Source of the DNA: UBA5004 sp038061835
Lineage (GTDB): Bacteria; Patescibacteriota; Minisyncoccia; Phycocordibacterales; Zambryskibacteraceae
NCBI GenBank assembly: GCA_038061835.1
Contig: JBBTYJ010000017.1
Location: forward strand, 1 to 47,846
Length of the DNA: 47,846 nt
Direction of reading: 5' to 3'
The stretch's first letter is position 1. The number at the start of each line of letters is the position of its first letter. This document shows positions 1 through 8,319 of the stretch, piece by piece. Made by a program: the position numbers and the translations under genes. The notes under the pieces were generated by a model. It worked only from the letters and a program-made list of their open reading frames with translations. It was not told the origin of the DNA and ran no database searches.

Positions 1-87
1 GGGTTCATGTGTAACAAATGAATTTATGTTTCACGCGAAACTTTCATTTTAAGAGAAGGGCTATAATTAAGGACATTTAATTATTAA

Positions 88-137
88 GTCTTTTAATATA
101 TGTCTTTTAATACACATCTTCCACATAATTATCCACA
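88..137. promoter_or_regulatory. AT-rich tract with 14-bp direct repeat and DnaA-box-like site
   Basis: Two adjacent 14-bp near-repeats (88-101 and 102-115, GTCTTTTAATAYAY) are followed by TTATCCACA at 129-137, a perfect match to the classical DnaA box. A second box in the opposite orientation lies at 548-556. Repeats plus DnaA boxes in AT-rich DNA can mark an origin or a DnaA-controlled promoter. Neither dnaA nor dnaN is next door, so this remains a sequence-level observation. Confidence 0.3.
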
Positions 138-243
138 GTTGTCTAATTAAAGCTTTAATTTTCTTGCAAACAAAGAACTTTTTACCTTTACGATTTTCTG
201 TGTAATAGTTAAATGAAGATTTGTGAAAGACAAAATCTTTTCA

Positions 244-278
244 ATAAAAAACCACTGTGACGCGGAGCCACAGCGGTT
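244..278 (-). terminator. Rho-independent terminator, minus strand
   Basis: A 10-bp stem (AACCGCTGTG pairing with CACAGTGGTT, one G-U) closes a 9-nt loop and is followed on the minus strand by a T-rich tract (TTTTTTATT). It implies a minus-strand transcript arriving from about 280-505, where no convincing protein gene is present. Confidence 0.7.
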
Positions 279-505
279 GTCTCGCCATGTCTCAAAAGGG
301 GCGGACTTGGCAAGAAATGAAAGAACATTCCAGAAGAGGAATAGGGCCCATGGGATGCACGAGACCAAAAATAAAAAGATTGGGGGTCCGTCATCCTTGC
401 CCAGATCCCTAAACCAGAATTATCTTCCGGTTGGAACGGCCTTCCAAGAACACATGCCTGGATTCCAATTTCAATTAGAGAATCGAAAATATCCACCAAG
501 CGCCC
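245..505 (-). ncRNA. Candidate structured RNA of about 260 nt
   Basis: The minus strand ends in a strong intrinsic terminator and contains several compact hairpins: 431-447 (TTGGAA/TTCCAA), 414-430 (CCGGAA/TTCTGG) and 327-342 (ATTCC/GGAAT). A weak promoter (TAGATA, 17 bp, TAAGAT) reads into it from about 530. The open frames here have unusual composition and no recognisable domain, and the one on the minus strand runs through the terminator, so an RNA gene is more likely than a protein gene. I looked for diagnostic motifs of RNase P RNA, tmRNA, SRP RNA and 6S RNA by eye and did not find them. The identity is unknown and the 5' end is a guess. Confidence 0.35.
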
Positions 506-547
506 AACAACATCTTATCTCATAAAGGACAATATATCTAATAAAAG

Positions 548-556
548 TGTGGATAA
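548..556 (-). promoter_or_regulatory. DnaA-box-like site
   Basis: TGTGGATAA, the reverse complement of TTATCCACA, lies 410 bp from the box at 129-137 in the opposite orientation. The two sites bracket the candidate structured RNA. Confidence 0.3.
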
Positions 557-596
557 CCCGCGCCGGGGCGAGGCAAGCTTATGTCCTTTAAAATAT

Positions 597-620
597 GCCT
601 GCCCGCCGGACCCGGCAGGC
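597..620. repeat. GC-rich REP-like palindrome
   Basis: GCCTGCC and GGCAGGC arms flank a 10-nt loop just beyond the exonuclease III stop codon. It is one member of a dispersed family of GC-rich palindromes in this window (also near 10719, 26526, 37476, 42177, 43947 and 44827). Here it could also help terminate or stabilise the exonuclease transcript. Confidence 0.6.
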
Positions 621-626
621 GGGGCT

Positions 627-1397
627 CTATTTAAGGGTTAATTTGACGGGGCAATGATCTGAGCCCAAAATATTGTCAAGTATCTCTATGGATTGAACAT
701 GTTTGAGTATTTCCGAAGAAGTAAAAAAATAATCTATTCTCCATCCAACATTTCTTTCTCTGGCAAAAGTCTTCATATCCCAATAGGTGTATGCTTCTGT
801 CTTATCGGGATAAAAATGTCTATAAACATCTACCCATCCATGAGTAATAAGCTTATCCATCCAAACTCTTTCTATCGGAAGGAAACCCACATGAGTTTCA
901 TTTTCTCTTGGTCTGGCTAAATCCATGGGTTTATGAGCCACGTTAATATCTCCGCATAAAATGATATTTGGCTGTTTCTTGTGTAACTTATCTACAAAAT
1001 CTAAAAAATAATCATAAAAATCAAGTTTGTAGCGAAGTCGTTCTGGCGACCCTCCGCCATTAGGGAAATAGCAGTTTATTAGCGTAAAACCCTTATATTT
1101 AGCCATAATCAGTCGTCCTTCTTGATCAAACCTCTCAATACCCATGTCACGTGAAACTTTTAGTGGTTTCTCTTTAGAATATATGGCTACACCGCTATAG
1201 CCCTTTTTTTGAGTAGGGAAGTGGAAGTATGAATGGTATCCCTCTGGATCTTTTAATTCTGCTGGTAGCTGTTCGGGTAATGATTTTGTTTCCTGTATGC
1301 AGAGAATGTCTGGTTTCATATGGAACACCTGTGCCATGTTGCTCTTGCGGTGCACAGCCCTAAGTCCATTGACGTTCCAGGAGATGATGGTTTTCAT
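627..1397 (-). CDS. xthA: Exodeoxyribonuclease III / AP endonuclease
   Basis: This 256-residue enzyme of the ExoIII (endonuclease/exonuclease/phosphatase) family cuts abasic sites and removes 3'-blocking groups in base-excision repair. The family motifs are intact and in order: ISWNVNGLRA at the N-terminus, the metal ligand Glu in CIQETK, the active-site region YSGVAIYS, GDINVAH (Asp/Asn pair), GWRIDYFF, and the C-terminal catalytic SDHCPV. The length is normal for the family. The gene is transcribed divergently from the phosphoribosyltransferase fusion at 1486, with an 88-bp shared upstream region. The function is secure from motifs; nothing in the sequence indicates special regulation. Confidence 0.95.
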   Translation of the reverse strand: MKTIISWNVNGLRAVHRKSNMAQVFHMKPDILCIQETKSLPEQLPAELKDPEGYHSYFHFPTQKKGYSGVAIYSKEKPLKVSRDMGIERFDQEGRLIMAKYKGFTLINCYFPNGGGSPERLRYKLDFYDYFLDFVDKLHKKQPNIILCGDINVAHKPMDLARPRENETHVGFLPIERVWMDKLITHGWVDVYRHFYPDKTEAYTYWDMKTFARERNVGWRIDYFFTSSEILKHVQSIEILDNILGSDHCPVKLTLK

Positions 1398-1485
1398 ATA
1401 TATCGGTATTTTATCGTAAAATACCTAGTAGTGCTAAGTTATTTTAGTAAAACACTCTCTTTAATGTTACTCTTAAGTAAAATTT

Positions 1486-3120
1486 ATGTTTTCTGTCGAC
1501 GACAAAGTTCAAAAATTAAAAGAAATTATTAAACATGGTGTTTTTACCACAAAACATGATCAGAAAATAGTTTCTTCTATTGGGGCTGATAGTAAATGGC
1601 TCTTCGATTTTAGAAAAATTTTATTACAGTCAGAATATCTAGATCTCATTGCAGATATTTTTTGGAAACATTTCAAAGATCAATATCCATTTCAAGTAGG
1701 CGGACAAGAAACCGCGGCTATTCCATTGGTTTCAGCGATTATTATGAAAGGTTTGGAACTAAAAATGCCGGTGAGCGGTTTTTATTTAAGAAAATCACGA
1801 AAAAAAGATGGACTCCAGAAAATTGTAGAGGGTTCTCTCAATGATGAGAAAATCATACTGGTTGATGATTTGATTAATAGTGGTGGAACTTTTGTAAGAC
1901 AATTAAAGGTTTTGAAACAATTGAATAAAAAGGTATCTCATATTTTTGTCTTGATGAATTATCGCGATTTAAAAAACTACGTTTTTTGCAATGATGAAAA
2001 TATAGAGTTAATCTCACTTTTATCTCTGGTGGATTTCGGTATGCCACTGTTGGGAAAAGAGGAAAAAGCCGAGCCCGCCATCAATTTTGATGTTATCTGG
2101 TATTTCAAGAGTGAAAATCCTAACTATTTTTATGTGGTGCCAAAATCATCACCTGTGTTGGATCATGAGAAGATTTATTTTGGCAGTGACAGCGGCTATT
2201 TCTGGGCTCTGAATCAGAACGACGGGTCGGTCGCTTGGAAATACAAGGTTGGTTGGCACGCGCAGGGCAAAAGCATTTTTTCCTCCCCGGCTTTAAAAGA
2301 TGAGCGTGTGTGTTTTGGCTCTTATGATGGCAATGTTTATGCTTTAAATACCCTAACAGGAAAGCCGGAATGGATTTTTATGGAAGCGGATTGGGTTGGA
2401 TCTTCTCCTGCCTTAGCACAAGATCTTAATCTGCTTTTTATAGGCCTAGAATTTGGATTATGGAATAAACGAGGGAGGATTGTGGCGCTTGACCTTGAGA
2501 CGGGGGAAAAAAAGTGGCAATACATTATGTCCAAATATGTGCATTGCTCTCCCGCATATTCACAATCAAAGGGTCTTGTAGCTATTGGAGGCAATGACTC
2601 GACAGCATATCTATTCAAAGCACAAGATGGAGAATTGCTTTGGAGTTATAAAACTGGTGGCGAAATTAAGGCATCTCTCGTATTTGACGAAAAGAGAAAT
2701 ATGCTTTTGTTCGGGTCATTTGATGGCTATTTATACGGCGTGGATTTAATATCGGGAAAACCGATAATTAAATTCCAAATGAAAGCAGGCATGTACTCCA
2801 CGCCCCTGGTCTACGGGGACAAGGTTATTTTTACCTCTCTTGATAAATTGGTATATTGTTTGAATCTTGATACGAAAGAGTTAGTTTGGAAATTTAATAC
2901 CAATGCGCGCATATTTTCTAGCCCGGTTATTATTGACAATAGGCTATATCTCGGGGCTAATAATGGTCGTTTTTATGAAATTGACCCTGAAAACGGCAAA
3001 GAAATCAGCTTTTTCCAGGTAACGGAGAGAATCACAAATAAACCGGCGTATAATCCGGTTACCAAAAGATTTTTCCTCCCCACTTACGCTAACGAGGTTT
3101 ATTGTTTTAGACGCCCATAA
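1486..3120 (+). CDS. Phosphoribosyltransferase fused to a PQQ-type beta-propeller
   Basis: This 544-residue protein has two parts. Residues about 60-205 look like a type I phosphoribosyltransferase close to orotate PRTase: GGQETAAIP near 72-80, a basic loop LRKSRKKDG, and the PRPP-binding signature IILVDDLINSGGT at 123-135 with the paired Asp residues. From about 205 to the end run repeated blades of the PQQ/BamB type (for example SSPALKDERVCFGSYDGNVYAL, each blade with a GxV/LYAL-type strand and a GxxxW turn). No signal peptide or membrane segment is visible, so the propeller should be cytoplasmic, unlike BamB. The 3' end overlaps the convergent PaaK-like gene by 22 bp. The substrate is unknown. 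It may act with the neighbouring PurD-like and PaaK-like enzymes. Confidence 0.8.
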   Translation: MFSVDDKVQKLKEIIKHGVFTTKHDQKIVSSIGADSKWLFDFRKILLQSEYLDLIADIFWKHFKDQYPFQVGGQETAAIPLVSAIIMKGLELKMPVSGFYLRKSRKKDGLQKIVEGSLNDEKIILVDDLINSGGTFVRQLKVLKQLNKKVSHIFVLMNYRDLKNYVFCNDENIELISLLSLVDFGMPLLGKEEKAEPAINFDVIWYFKSENPNYFYVVPKSSPVLDHEKIYFGSDSGYFWALNQNDGSVAWKYKVGWHAQGKSIFSSPALKDERVCFGSYDGNVYALNTLTGKPEWIFMEADWVGSSPALAQDLNLLFIGLEFGLWNKRGRIVALDLETGEKKWQYIMSKYVHCSPAYSQSKGLVAIGGNDSTAYLFKAQDGELLWSYKTGGEIKASLVFDEKRNMLLFGSFDGYLYGVDLISGKPIIKFQMKAGMYSTPLVYGDKVIFTSLDKLVYCLNLDTKELVWKFNTNARIFSSPVIIDNRLYLGANNGRFYEIDPENGKEISFFQVTERITNKPAYNPVTKRFFLPTYANEVYCFRRP

Positions 3121-4532
3121 TTATCTTCCTGAGAATCTTTTGCATTGGACTCAGATAGTGGTATAAAAAATTTTGGCTTGCGTCCATTTTGAATGATCTC
3201 GTTCACATATTTAATTTCAATATTTATTTTCTCATTATTGAATAAAGTTGTACAAGCGAGACGAATATTGAGCTCATCACTATCACTAAATGGTAATCTT
3301 GGTACAATAAGAATACGTAAATTATCTGTTCGATCTTGAATAATCTGTATTTGTTTAGATAGACGCCCCAAACCCGCACGCATAAGCGAGGTATGCAAAA
3401 GAATCCATCGTAAGCGCCGGCCACTCGGGAGCGCTATTTCGTATCCTCTTCGCCCGTGAAATTCAAAAAGCGGTAATGTTCTATCGCATGGGCATGTTTC
3501 TGGCAATATCCGTCCATTATCATTGTGCGCCCAACGTATACGCGGGGTAAGCATGTATGTCAGAGCAGTTGCGACTAATTCACCTTCATCATTTTCCGTA
3601 TTTCCATCATTCACGATTTCTAAAATAACACTTTCCGAATTTACATGAAATCGTCCAGAATTTATTGGGCATTCAAATCCTATTGTAATATGACCGTTGC
3701 CACTTAGTATGTTTATTACAGGTGCATTGAAGTTTTTCTCTATCAAATTACGTTCAATTACGGATATAGACTCACTTGAAATGCGGATTGCAAGCAAGGG
3801 TAATGAAACTTTATCCTCGGCGACCCAATATGCTAATTTTGCCACTAATGATCCAAATCCCACGAGTATTGCCGGTGATGCTGCAATAATACTATTGTAA
3901 ATTTCTTTACGAATTTTTATGTCATCTAGATCATACGTGGTAATTGAAGGAAATACGCTAGAAAAAAAATCTCTTCTGCAAATATAAGAAAAACCAGGAA
4001 GCCCCAATACCACGAAAGGTTTTCTAGACAGAATCTGTTTTAAAGACACTTTTTCGAAAACTGGATGTCTAAACAGACAAGCAATTTCTATTAACATTTC
4101 TTGTTCGCTGAAAGATATTTTTATAGGAACTCCCGTGGTACCGCTACTATAACGAATAAATGAATGCTCATTGGCATATCTAGGTTTGATATAAATTTTG
4201 TTTCCAAATGCTAAAAGATCTGTGCGTCTCAATATGGGCAATCGGCTTAGATCGGTTATATTGGCAGTATTTGGCAAAAATTTATGTTTATCAAAATAAT
4301 TTTTCCAGAAGACTGAATAGTTAGAAATATTTGATACTAATTTACGGAGACGCATGTTTTGTATTTCTTCAAGTTGTTCAAGTGGCCAATATTGTGATTC
4401 CGTGAGTATGTTGAGATATTGTTCCATGGCCTCTATAAACATCTTATTACCCAACAGATTGCCTCGTTGTAGATCTGTAGGAAATAATATTTCAGGAGAA
4501 ACTAAATACTTTACTTTTTCCTCTTTAGTCAC
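3099..4532 (-). CDS. PaaK/CapK-like adenylate-forming ligase, copy 1
   Basis: This 477-residue protein belongs to the PaaK/CapK branch of adenylate-forming enzymes, which activate a carboxylic acid with ATP. The P-loop-like motif YSSGTTGVPIKI is intact, and the C-terminal part carries a CPCDR cluster followed by FEFHGRRGYEI, matching the family GRxxD hinge only partly (Asp replaced by Tyr). It starts with GTG, and the start overlaps the purD stop by 4 bp (GTGA), which implies translational coupling. It is a distant paralogue of the protein at 6826: both begin MxKxEK and share an LLGNxxFI segment and a QYWP segment. The substrate is not predictable. The odd GRxxD motif may mean altered second-step chemistry. 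Confidence 0.8.
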   Translation of the reverse strand: MTKEEKVKYLVSPEILFPTDLQRGNLLGNKMFIEAMEQYLNILTESQYWPLEQLEEIQNMRLRKLVSNISNYSVFWKNYFDKHKFLPNTANITDLSRLPILRRTDLLAFGNKIYIKPRYANEHSFIRYSSGTTGVPIKISFSEQEMLIEIACLFRHPVFEKVSLKQILSRKPFVVLGLPGFSYICRRDFFSSVFPSITTYDLDDIKIRKEIYNSIIAASPAILVGFGSLVAKLAYWVAEDKVSLPLLAIRISSESISVIERNLIEKNFNAPVINILSGNGHITIGFECPINSGRFHVNSESVILEIVNDGNTENDEGELVATALTYMLTPRIRWAHNDNGRILPETCPCDRTLPLFEFHGRRGYEIALPSGRRLRWILLHTSLMRAGLGRLSKQIQIIQDRTDNLRILIVPRLPFSDSDELNIRLACTTLFNNEKINIEIKYVNEIIQNGRKPKFFIPLSESNAKDSQEDNYGRLKQ

Positions 4533-5812
4533 AGTGAGTTTTTAATTAACGCTTTGACTCCTATATCTTTTCTAAAATACATGTCATCAAACTCGATAGG
4601 GCGAATTCCTTGATAGGCGTATTGTACTGCCTCTTTTAGATTTTCTCCAACAGAGCTTATCCCCATGATTCTTGACCCATTTGTGACAACTTGCCCATCT
4701 ATCATTTTTGTTTCTCCGTAAAACAATATTGTGTGTAGAGGAGAGGTAAATTTTTCCAACCCACAAATAACCCCTCCTTTCTTATAGGTATTATTAGCAT
4801 ACCCAAACGTTGTTAATACTAGACAACATGCGGCTTTATTTTTCCATTTCACTTCCATGTTGTTTAAATTACCGTCAATGCAGGCTTCTATTATTTCATA
4901 TAAGTCGGTGTCTAATAATCTCATGTAACACTGGGCTTCAGGATCTCCGAAGCGAGCATTTATTTCTAGAACATACCAACCAGTTTTTGTAAGTATAATG
5001 CCTGGATACATGACACCGAGAAAAGATTTACCCTGTTCTTTTAATGCTTTCATGATGGGTAAAATGACTTTCGTGAGAATTTCCTTGGCAAAATTATCCG
5101 GTAAATTTGATACGGGACACACTGCTCCAAGTCCAGCTGTATTGGGTCCCTTATCACCGTCATAAAATCTTTTATGGTCCTGAGAAAAGGGCATCATAAT
5201 GGCAGTATTGCCGTCGCAAAAGGCATGAGATGATATCTCAAATCCTTCTATAAATTGTTCTATTATAATTCGTCGACCGTCATTGCCAAATTTTTTACTG
5301 ATAAAAATATCGTTTAAAAAATTCTCCCCCTCGATAAAATTATGGACAATTGCAACTCCTCGCCCCCTAGCGATTCCATCGGTTTTAATAACTACTGGAA
5401 AAGAATGCTTTCTTAAAAAAAATAATGCTGAGGCGTAGTCGTTAAATATCTCGAAGATCGGGGTCGGAATCCCAAGCTGAGTTAGTAGTTTTTTTGAAAA
5501 AACTTTTGAATATTCGATTTCCGCCGCGCGTTTACTTGGGCCAAAAACTTTAATGCTGGCCGCTGAAAATATGTCACTGACACCGCGCTGTAAAAACAGG
5601 CCGGGTCCAATGATGACCATGTCTATTTTTTTACTTTTAGCCAGAGTAATACATTCAGATGGTTTACCTAAATTCATTACTAGATTTTCTCCGAGAGTTA
5701 TTGTGCCCGCATTGCCAGGCGTAAAAAATAATTTACTTACTTTTGGTGATTGAGCTAGATGCCAACCTATTGCGTGTTCTCGACTGCCTGAACCAATAAT
5801 TAAGATATTCAT
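4529..5812 (-). CDS. purD: Phosphoribosylamine-glycine ligase (PurD-like ATP-grasp enzyme)
   Basis: This 427-residue enzyme aligns by eye along its whole length with PurD, which joins glycine to phosphoribosylamine in purine synthesis. Visible landmarks are the N-terminal GSGSREHAIGW, FFTPGNAGT, the ATP-grasp core VIKTDGIARGRGV, SQDHKRFYDGDKGPNTAGLGA, the metal-binding INARFGDPEAQ, and the C-terminal FRKDIG. The usual GPEAPLV segment reads GPGLFLQ. It is the middle gene of a three-gene minus-strand operon with 4-bp overlaps at both ends. No other purine genes lie in the window. Its company (methyltransferase, PaaK-like ligases, PRTase fusion) leaves open a role in a specialised pathway rather than purine synthesis. 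Confidence 0.85.
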   Translation of the reverse strand: MNILIIGSGSREHAIGWHLAQSPKVSKLFFTPGNAGTITLGENLVMNLGKPSECITLAKSKKIDMVIIGPGLFLQRGVSDIFSAASIKVFGPSKRAAEIEYSKVFSKKLLTQLGIPTPIFEIFNDYASALFFLRKHSFPVVIKTDGIARGRGVAIVHNFIEGENFLNDIFISKKFGNDGRRIIIEQFIEGFEISSHAFCDGNTAIMMPFSQDHKRFYDGDKGPNTAGLGAVCPVSNLPDNFAKEILTKVILPIMKALKEQGKSFLGVMYPGIILTKTGWYVLEINARFGDPEAQCYMRLLDTDLYEIIEACIDGNLNNMEVKWKNKAACCLVLTTFGYANNTYKKGGVICGLEKFTSPLHTILFYGETKMIDGQVVTNGSRIMGISSVGENLKEAVQYAYQGIRPIEFDDMYFRKDIGVKALIKNSL

Positions 5813-6765
5813 GATTTATTAATATTTTTTTGCAAAACGTATATCGGAAAATCTTCTGATAAGTAATCACGCGCATTTAATCTTGTTTTTATTGAAAATT
5901 CTTGGGATATAATCTGTTCAAGTTCCTCTCTGGTCTGTGTAATAAACGGTAATCCAACGTCGATACGTCCAGAAATCATCTTTATTACTGATCTCAACAT
6001 ATCTTTTCTTTTTTCATCTGAAGTGTGGAATCGGAGTAATTCATTGGTTATTAAGTGGGGTGAAGTGGTCTGGGTTTGTTTATCTCTCAATCTATCTTTT
6101 AATCTAAAGAGCAATATAAATTTTTGTCTTGTCGTATTTTCAAAATCGTTGGAACTTAAAACCTCCTCAATAATTGATTGGGGGTTTTTACTGTCAAAAT
6201 TTGTATTACATATTTGCATTCTTGCTATAAAGTTCCCATCTTGTTTCAATAGTGATGAAATTTTTGTAATAAAAAATGATTGTTTACTTGGTTCAATCTG
6301 TGTAAATATCATATCCCCAACAATATAATCAAAAGAGTTTGGTTCTAGTGGCATATCCAGCCAATTTGATTTGAGCCAAATTTCGTTTTCAATATCTATA
6401 TTTAAACCCAGTTTATCCAGAGCGTGCAGACTGCTTTCGATAGTTGAAAAAGAAAAATCAGCTATTACATAATCCCGAAAGCCAATTTCATTTAATAAGT
6501 TACGTAATAAAGGGGTTGAACCAAGTAGGAGTACTTTTTTGTCTTTTCTGTCATCTACCAAATGGTTTTTATAAATTTCTAAATCGTTTTTGGATGGATT
6601 TGCTACTGTTACATGTAAATTTCTTGAATAGCCGTTAATGTCCCAAAATAACTTAGATTGTCCGTGATAAGAGAGTTTTTTTGCCAAGATCCCTGTTATA
6701 AGTTCTCGGATATATAAAAGATCCTTATTTGAAAATTTCTTCAATATTGAGTACATTAAGCGCAT
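5809..6765 (-). CDS. Class I SAM-dependent methyltransferase
   Basis: A 318-residue protein whose central part fits a Rossmann-type methyltransferase: motif I is degenerate (VLLLGSTPLLRNLL instead of the usual Gly-rich loop), followed by an acidic strand end VIADFSFSTIE, then WLDMPLEPNSFDYIVGDMIF and ISSLLKQDGNFIARM, the strand-4 and strand-5 region. It is the first gene of the minus-strand operon and overlaps purD by ATGA. The start is 60 bp from the divergent PaaK-like gene start at 6826, so the two transcripts probably share a bidirectional control region. The substrate is unknown. Confidence 0.7.
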   Translation of the reverse strand: MRLMYSILKKFSNKDLLYIRELITGILAKKLSYHGQSKLFWDINGYSRNLHVTVANPSKNDLEIYKNHLVDDRKDKKVLLLGSTPLLRNLLNEIGFRDYVIADFSFSTIESSLHALDKLGLNIDIENEIWLKSNWLDMPLEPNSFDYIVGDMIFTQIEPSKQSFFITKISSLLKQDGNFIARMQICNTNFDSKNPQSIIEEVLSSNDFENTTRQKFILLFRLKDRLRDKQTQTTSPHLITNELLRFHTSDEKRKDMLRSVIKMISGRIDVGLPFITQTREELEQIISQEFSIKTRLNARDYLSEDFPIYVLQKNINKS

Positions 6766-6775
6766 AATATTATTA

Positions 6776-6804
6776 TTGCTTAGTATATACTATACTTTGA
6801 TACT
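6776..6804 (+). promoter_or_regulatory. Putative promoter for the divergent PaaK-like gene
   Basis: TTGCTT (6776-6781), a 17-bp spacer and GATACT (6799-6804) lie upstream of the ATG at 6826. Two overlapping TATACT hexamers (6786-6791 and 6791-6796) offer alternative -10 boxes. The tract is nearly palindromic and AT-rich, as expected for a bidirectional promoter serving the methyltransferase operon as well. Confidence 0.35.
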
Positions 6805-6825
6805 TTGGCGATTAATATTTCAGAA

Positions 6826-8235
6826 ATGAATAAAAAGGAAAAGGAGATGTTGACAGGAAATTCATCTGATCAGTTGCCAGAAGGGGTTAATTTGAAAAAT
6901 TTGTTAGGCAATGACGTTTTCATCAAATGGTTTTTGCCTAGATTGAAAATAGTAAAAGAAATCCAATATTGGCCAGAAGAGAAAATTAATAAACTTGTCG
7001 AGATAAGATTACGACAATTTCTTGTGCACATAAACAATACCTCAACTTTTTGGCAGAGATACCTTGGCGAACATTCTGTGGATCTAGAGTCTTCTGGTAT
7101 TTTTTCCGAACTTTGTAAAATACCGGTCGTAGATAAAACAGCATATATTGAATGGGGTGATAATGTATTTGTTTCAAACAACAGCATCCTGACTAAGGAT
7201 TATTACACAAGCGGAACCACAGGTCCTCCTTTTAGAATAAGAATTGATGAAATTAGAAATATCCAAAATGAGATGATATATGTGTTTGAACCCGATGTAT
7301 TTCAAATCCAACATGTTAATGAACTCCTGCGTAGAAAATTCATTTTTTTGCTTGGAAGAAAATCAACAGGACTCTATGTCCCATATTCTGAGTATTTTGC
7401 TCTCGATAATTTTTCTATGCTCAGTAATAGGCAAACAAGACAAAAAATATACAGTAAGATTAACGAATACTCATATATTTATTTATTTGCCTATTCTTCA
7501 GTGATTTTGGAATTAATGAAATACACTAGAGAAGACGGAGTCACACTTCCTGTTATAGCCAATCTTTCGGGTGAAGCGGTTTCGCCGGAAGAAGAAAAAT
7601 TTATATATAAAACAACCGGCATCCCAATAATTTTTTCCTATAATTGCAAAGAAGCCGGCAAGGTTGGAGAAAAATGCTTAGTTAATATTGGTAGTAGCCT
7701 TTATCATATCTATCGCGAGCGCGTGATAGTGGACATTGTTGATGAAAGCGGCAAGCAACTTGAGAATAACGAGGAAGGAAACATTGTTCTAACTGTGTTG
7801 GATAGGACAATCATGCCAATTATCCGATATTCAACAGGGGATAGAGGTAGAATTTTATCAAAATTATGCTCATGCGGTAGACTTTCTCCGCTTTTGGAAT
7901 TACAGGGTCGGAAAAAAGATATTTTTTTACTTTCTAATGGTAAAACTTTCAGTGTCATTCTATTTCAGACCCTATTTGTAAAAGAAATTGGATTGGAAAA
8001 TATAGCGAGATATCAAATTATTCAAACAAAGTTGGATGAAATACGTGTAAATTACATTTCGCGAAAAAAGATTTCTGCGGAAAAAGTAAAATTTATCGAA
8101 ATTATATTAGAAAACACGCTAAATAATCAGGCCAAGGTTAATCTTAAATGGGTAAGTGACATGGAGAATAATAATAGTGGGAAGAGCAAAGTTTTTATTT
8201 CACTTGAAGAATATAATAGTAAAAACAGTATATGA
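6826..8235 (+). CDS. PaaK/CapK-like adenylate-forming ligase, copy 2
   Basis: A 469-residue adenylate-forming enzyme with an intact YTSGTTGPPFRI motif, a CSCGR cluster and LELQGRKKDIFLL, which keeps the family GRxxD hinge that copy 1 lacks. I start it at the ATG at 6826 rather than an in-frame TTG at 6805 because its first residues MNKKEKE then line up with MTKEEK of copy 1. It is divergent from the methyltransferase-purD-PaaK operon. Two paralogous ligases, one canonical and one with an altered hinge, suggest two acyl-activation steps or a heteromer. The substrate is unknown. The gene is AT-rich, like its neighbours. Confidence 0.8.
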   Translation: MNKKEKEMLTGNSSDQLPEGVNLKNLLGNDVFIKWFLPRLKIVKEIQYWPEEKINKLVEIRLRQFLVHINNTSTFWQRYLGEHSVDLESSGIFSELCKIPVVDKTAYIEWGDNVFVSNNSILTKDYYTSGTTGPPFRIRIDEIRNIQNEMIYVFEPDVFQIQHVNELLRRKFIFLLGRKSTGLYVPYSEYFALDNFSMLSNRQTRQKIYSKINEYSYIYLFAYSSVILELMKYTREDGVTLPVIANLSGEAVSPEEEKFIYKTTGIPIIFSYNCKEAGKVGEKCLVNIGSSLYHIYRERVIVDIVDESGKQLENNEEGNIVLTVLDRTIMPIIRYSTGDRGRILSKLCSCGRLSPLLELQGRKKDIFLLSNGKTFSVILFQTLFVKEIGLENIARYQIIQTKLDEIRVNYISRKKISAEKVKFIEIILENTLNNQAKVNLKWVSDMENNNSGKSKVFISLEEYNSKNSI

Positions 8236-8244
8236 TATAAATAA

Positions 8245-8268
8245 GGGGACCCGAACAAACGGGCCCCC
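8245..8268. terminator. GC-rich hairpin between converging genes
   Basis: GGGG-A-CCCG and CGGG-C-CCCC form an imperfect stem with a 6-nt loop. It sits between the PaaK-like gene (plus) and the lipoprotein gene (minus). The minus-strand side is followed by TTATTTAT, so it could stop the lipoprotein transcript; on the plus side there is no T tract. Confidence 0.45.
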
Positions 8269-8319
8269 CATAGTCATAGTCATGCTTGCACCAGATGGAT
8301 GTGTTTCCAAACGTCTGGG

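Noticed and set aside
147..525. Three overlapping frames of 73-100 codons in the first 600 bp
   Set aside because: They occupy both strands of the same DNA, have odd composition and no ribosome sites, and one runs through a terminator.
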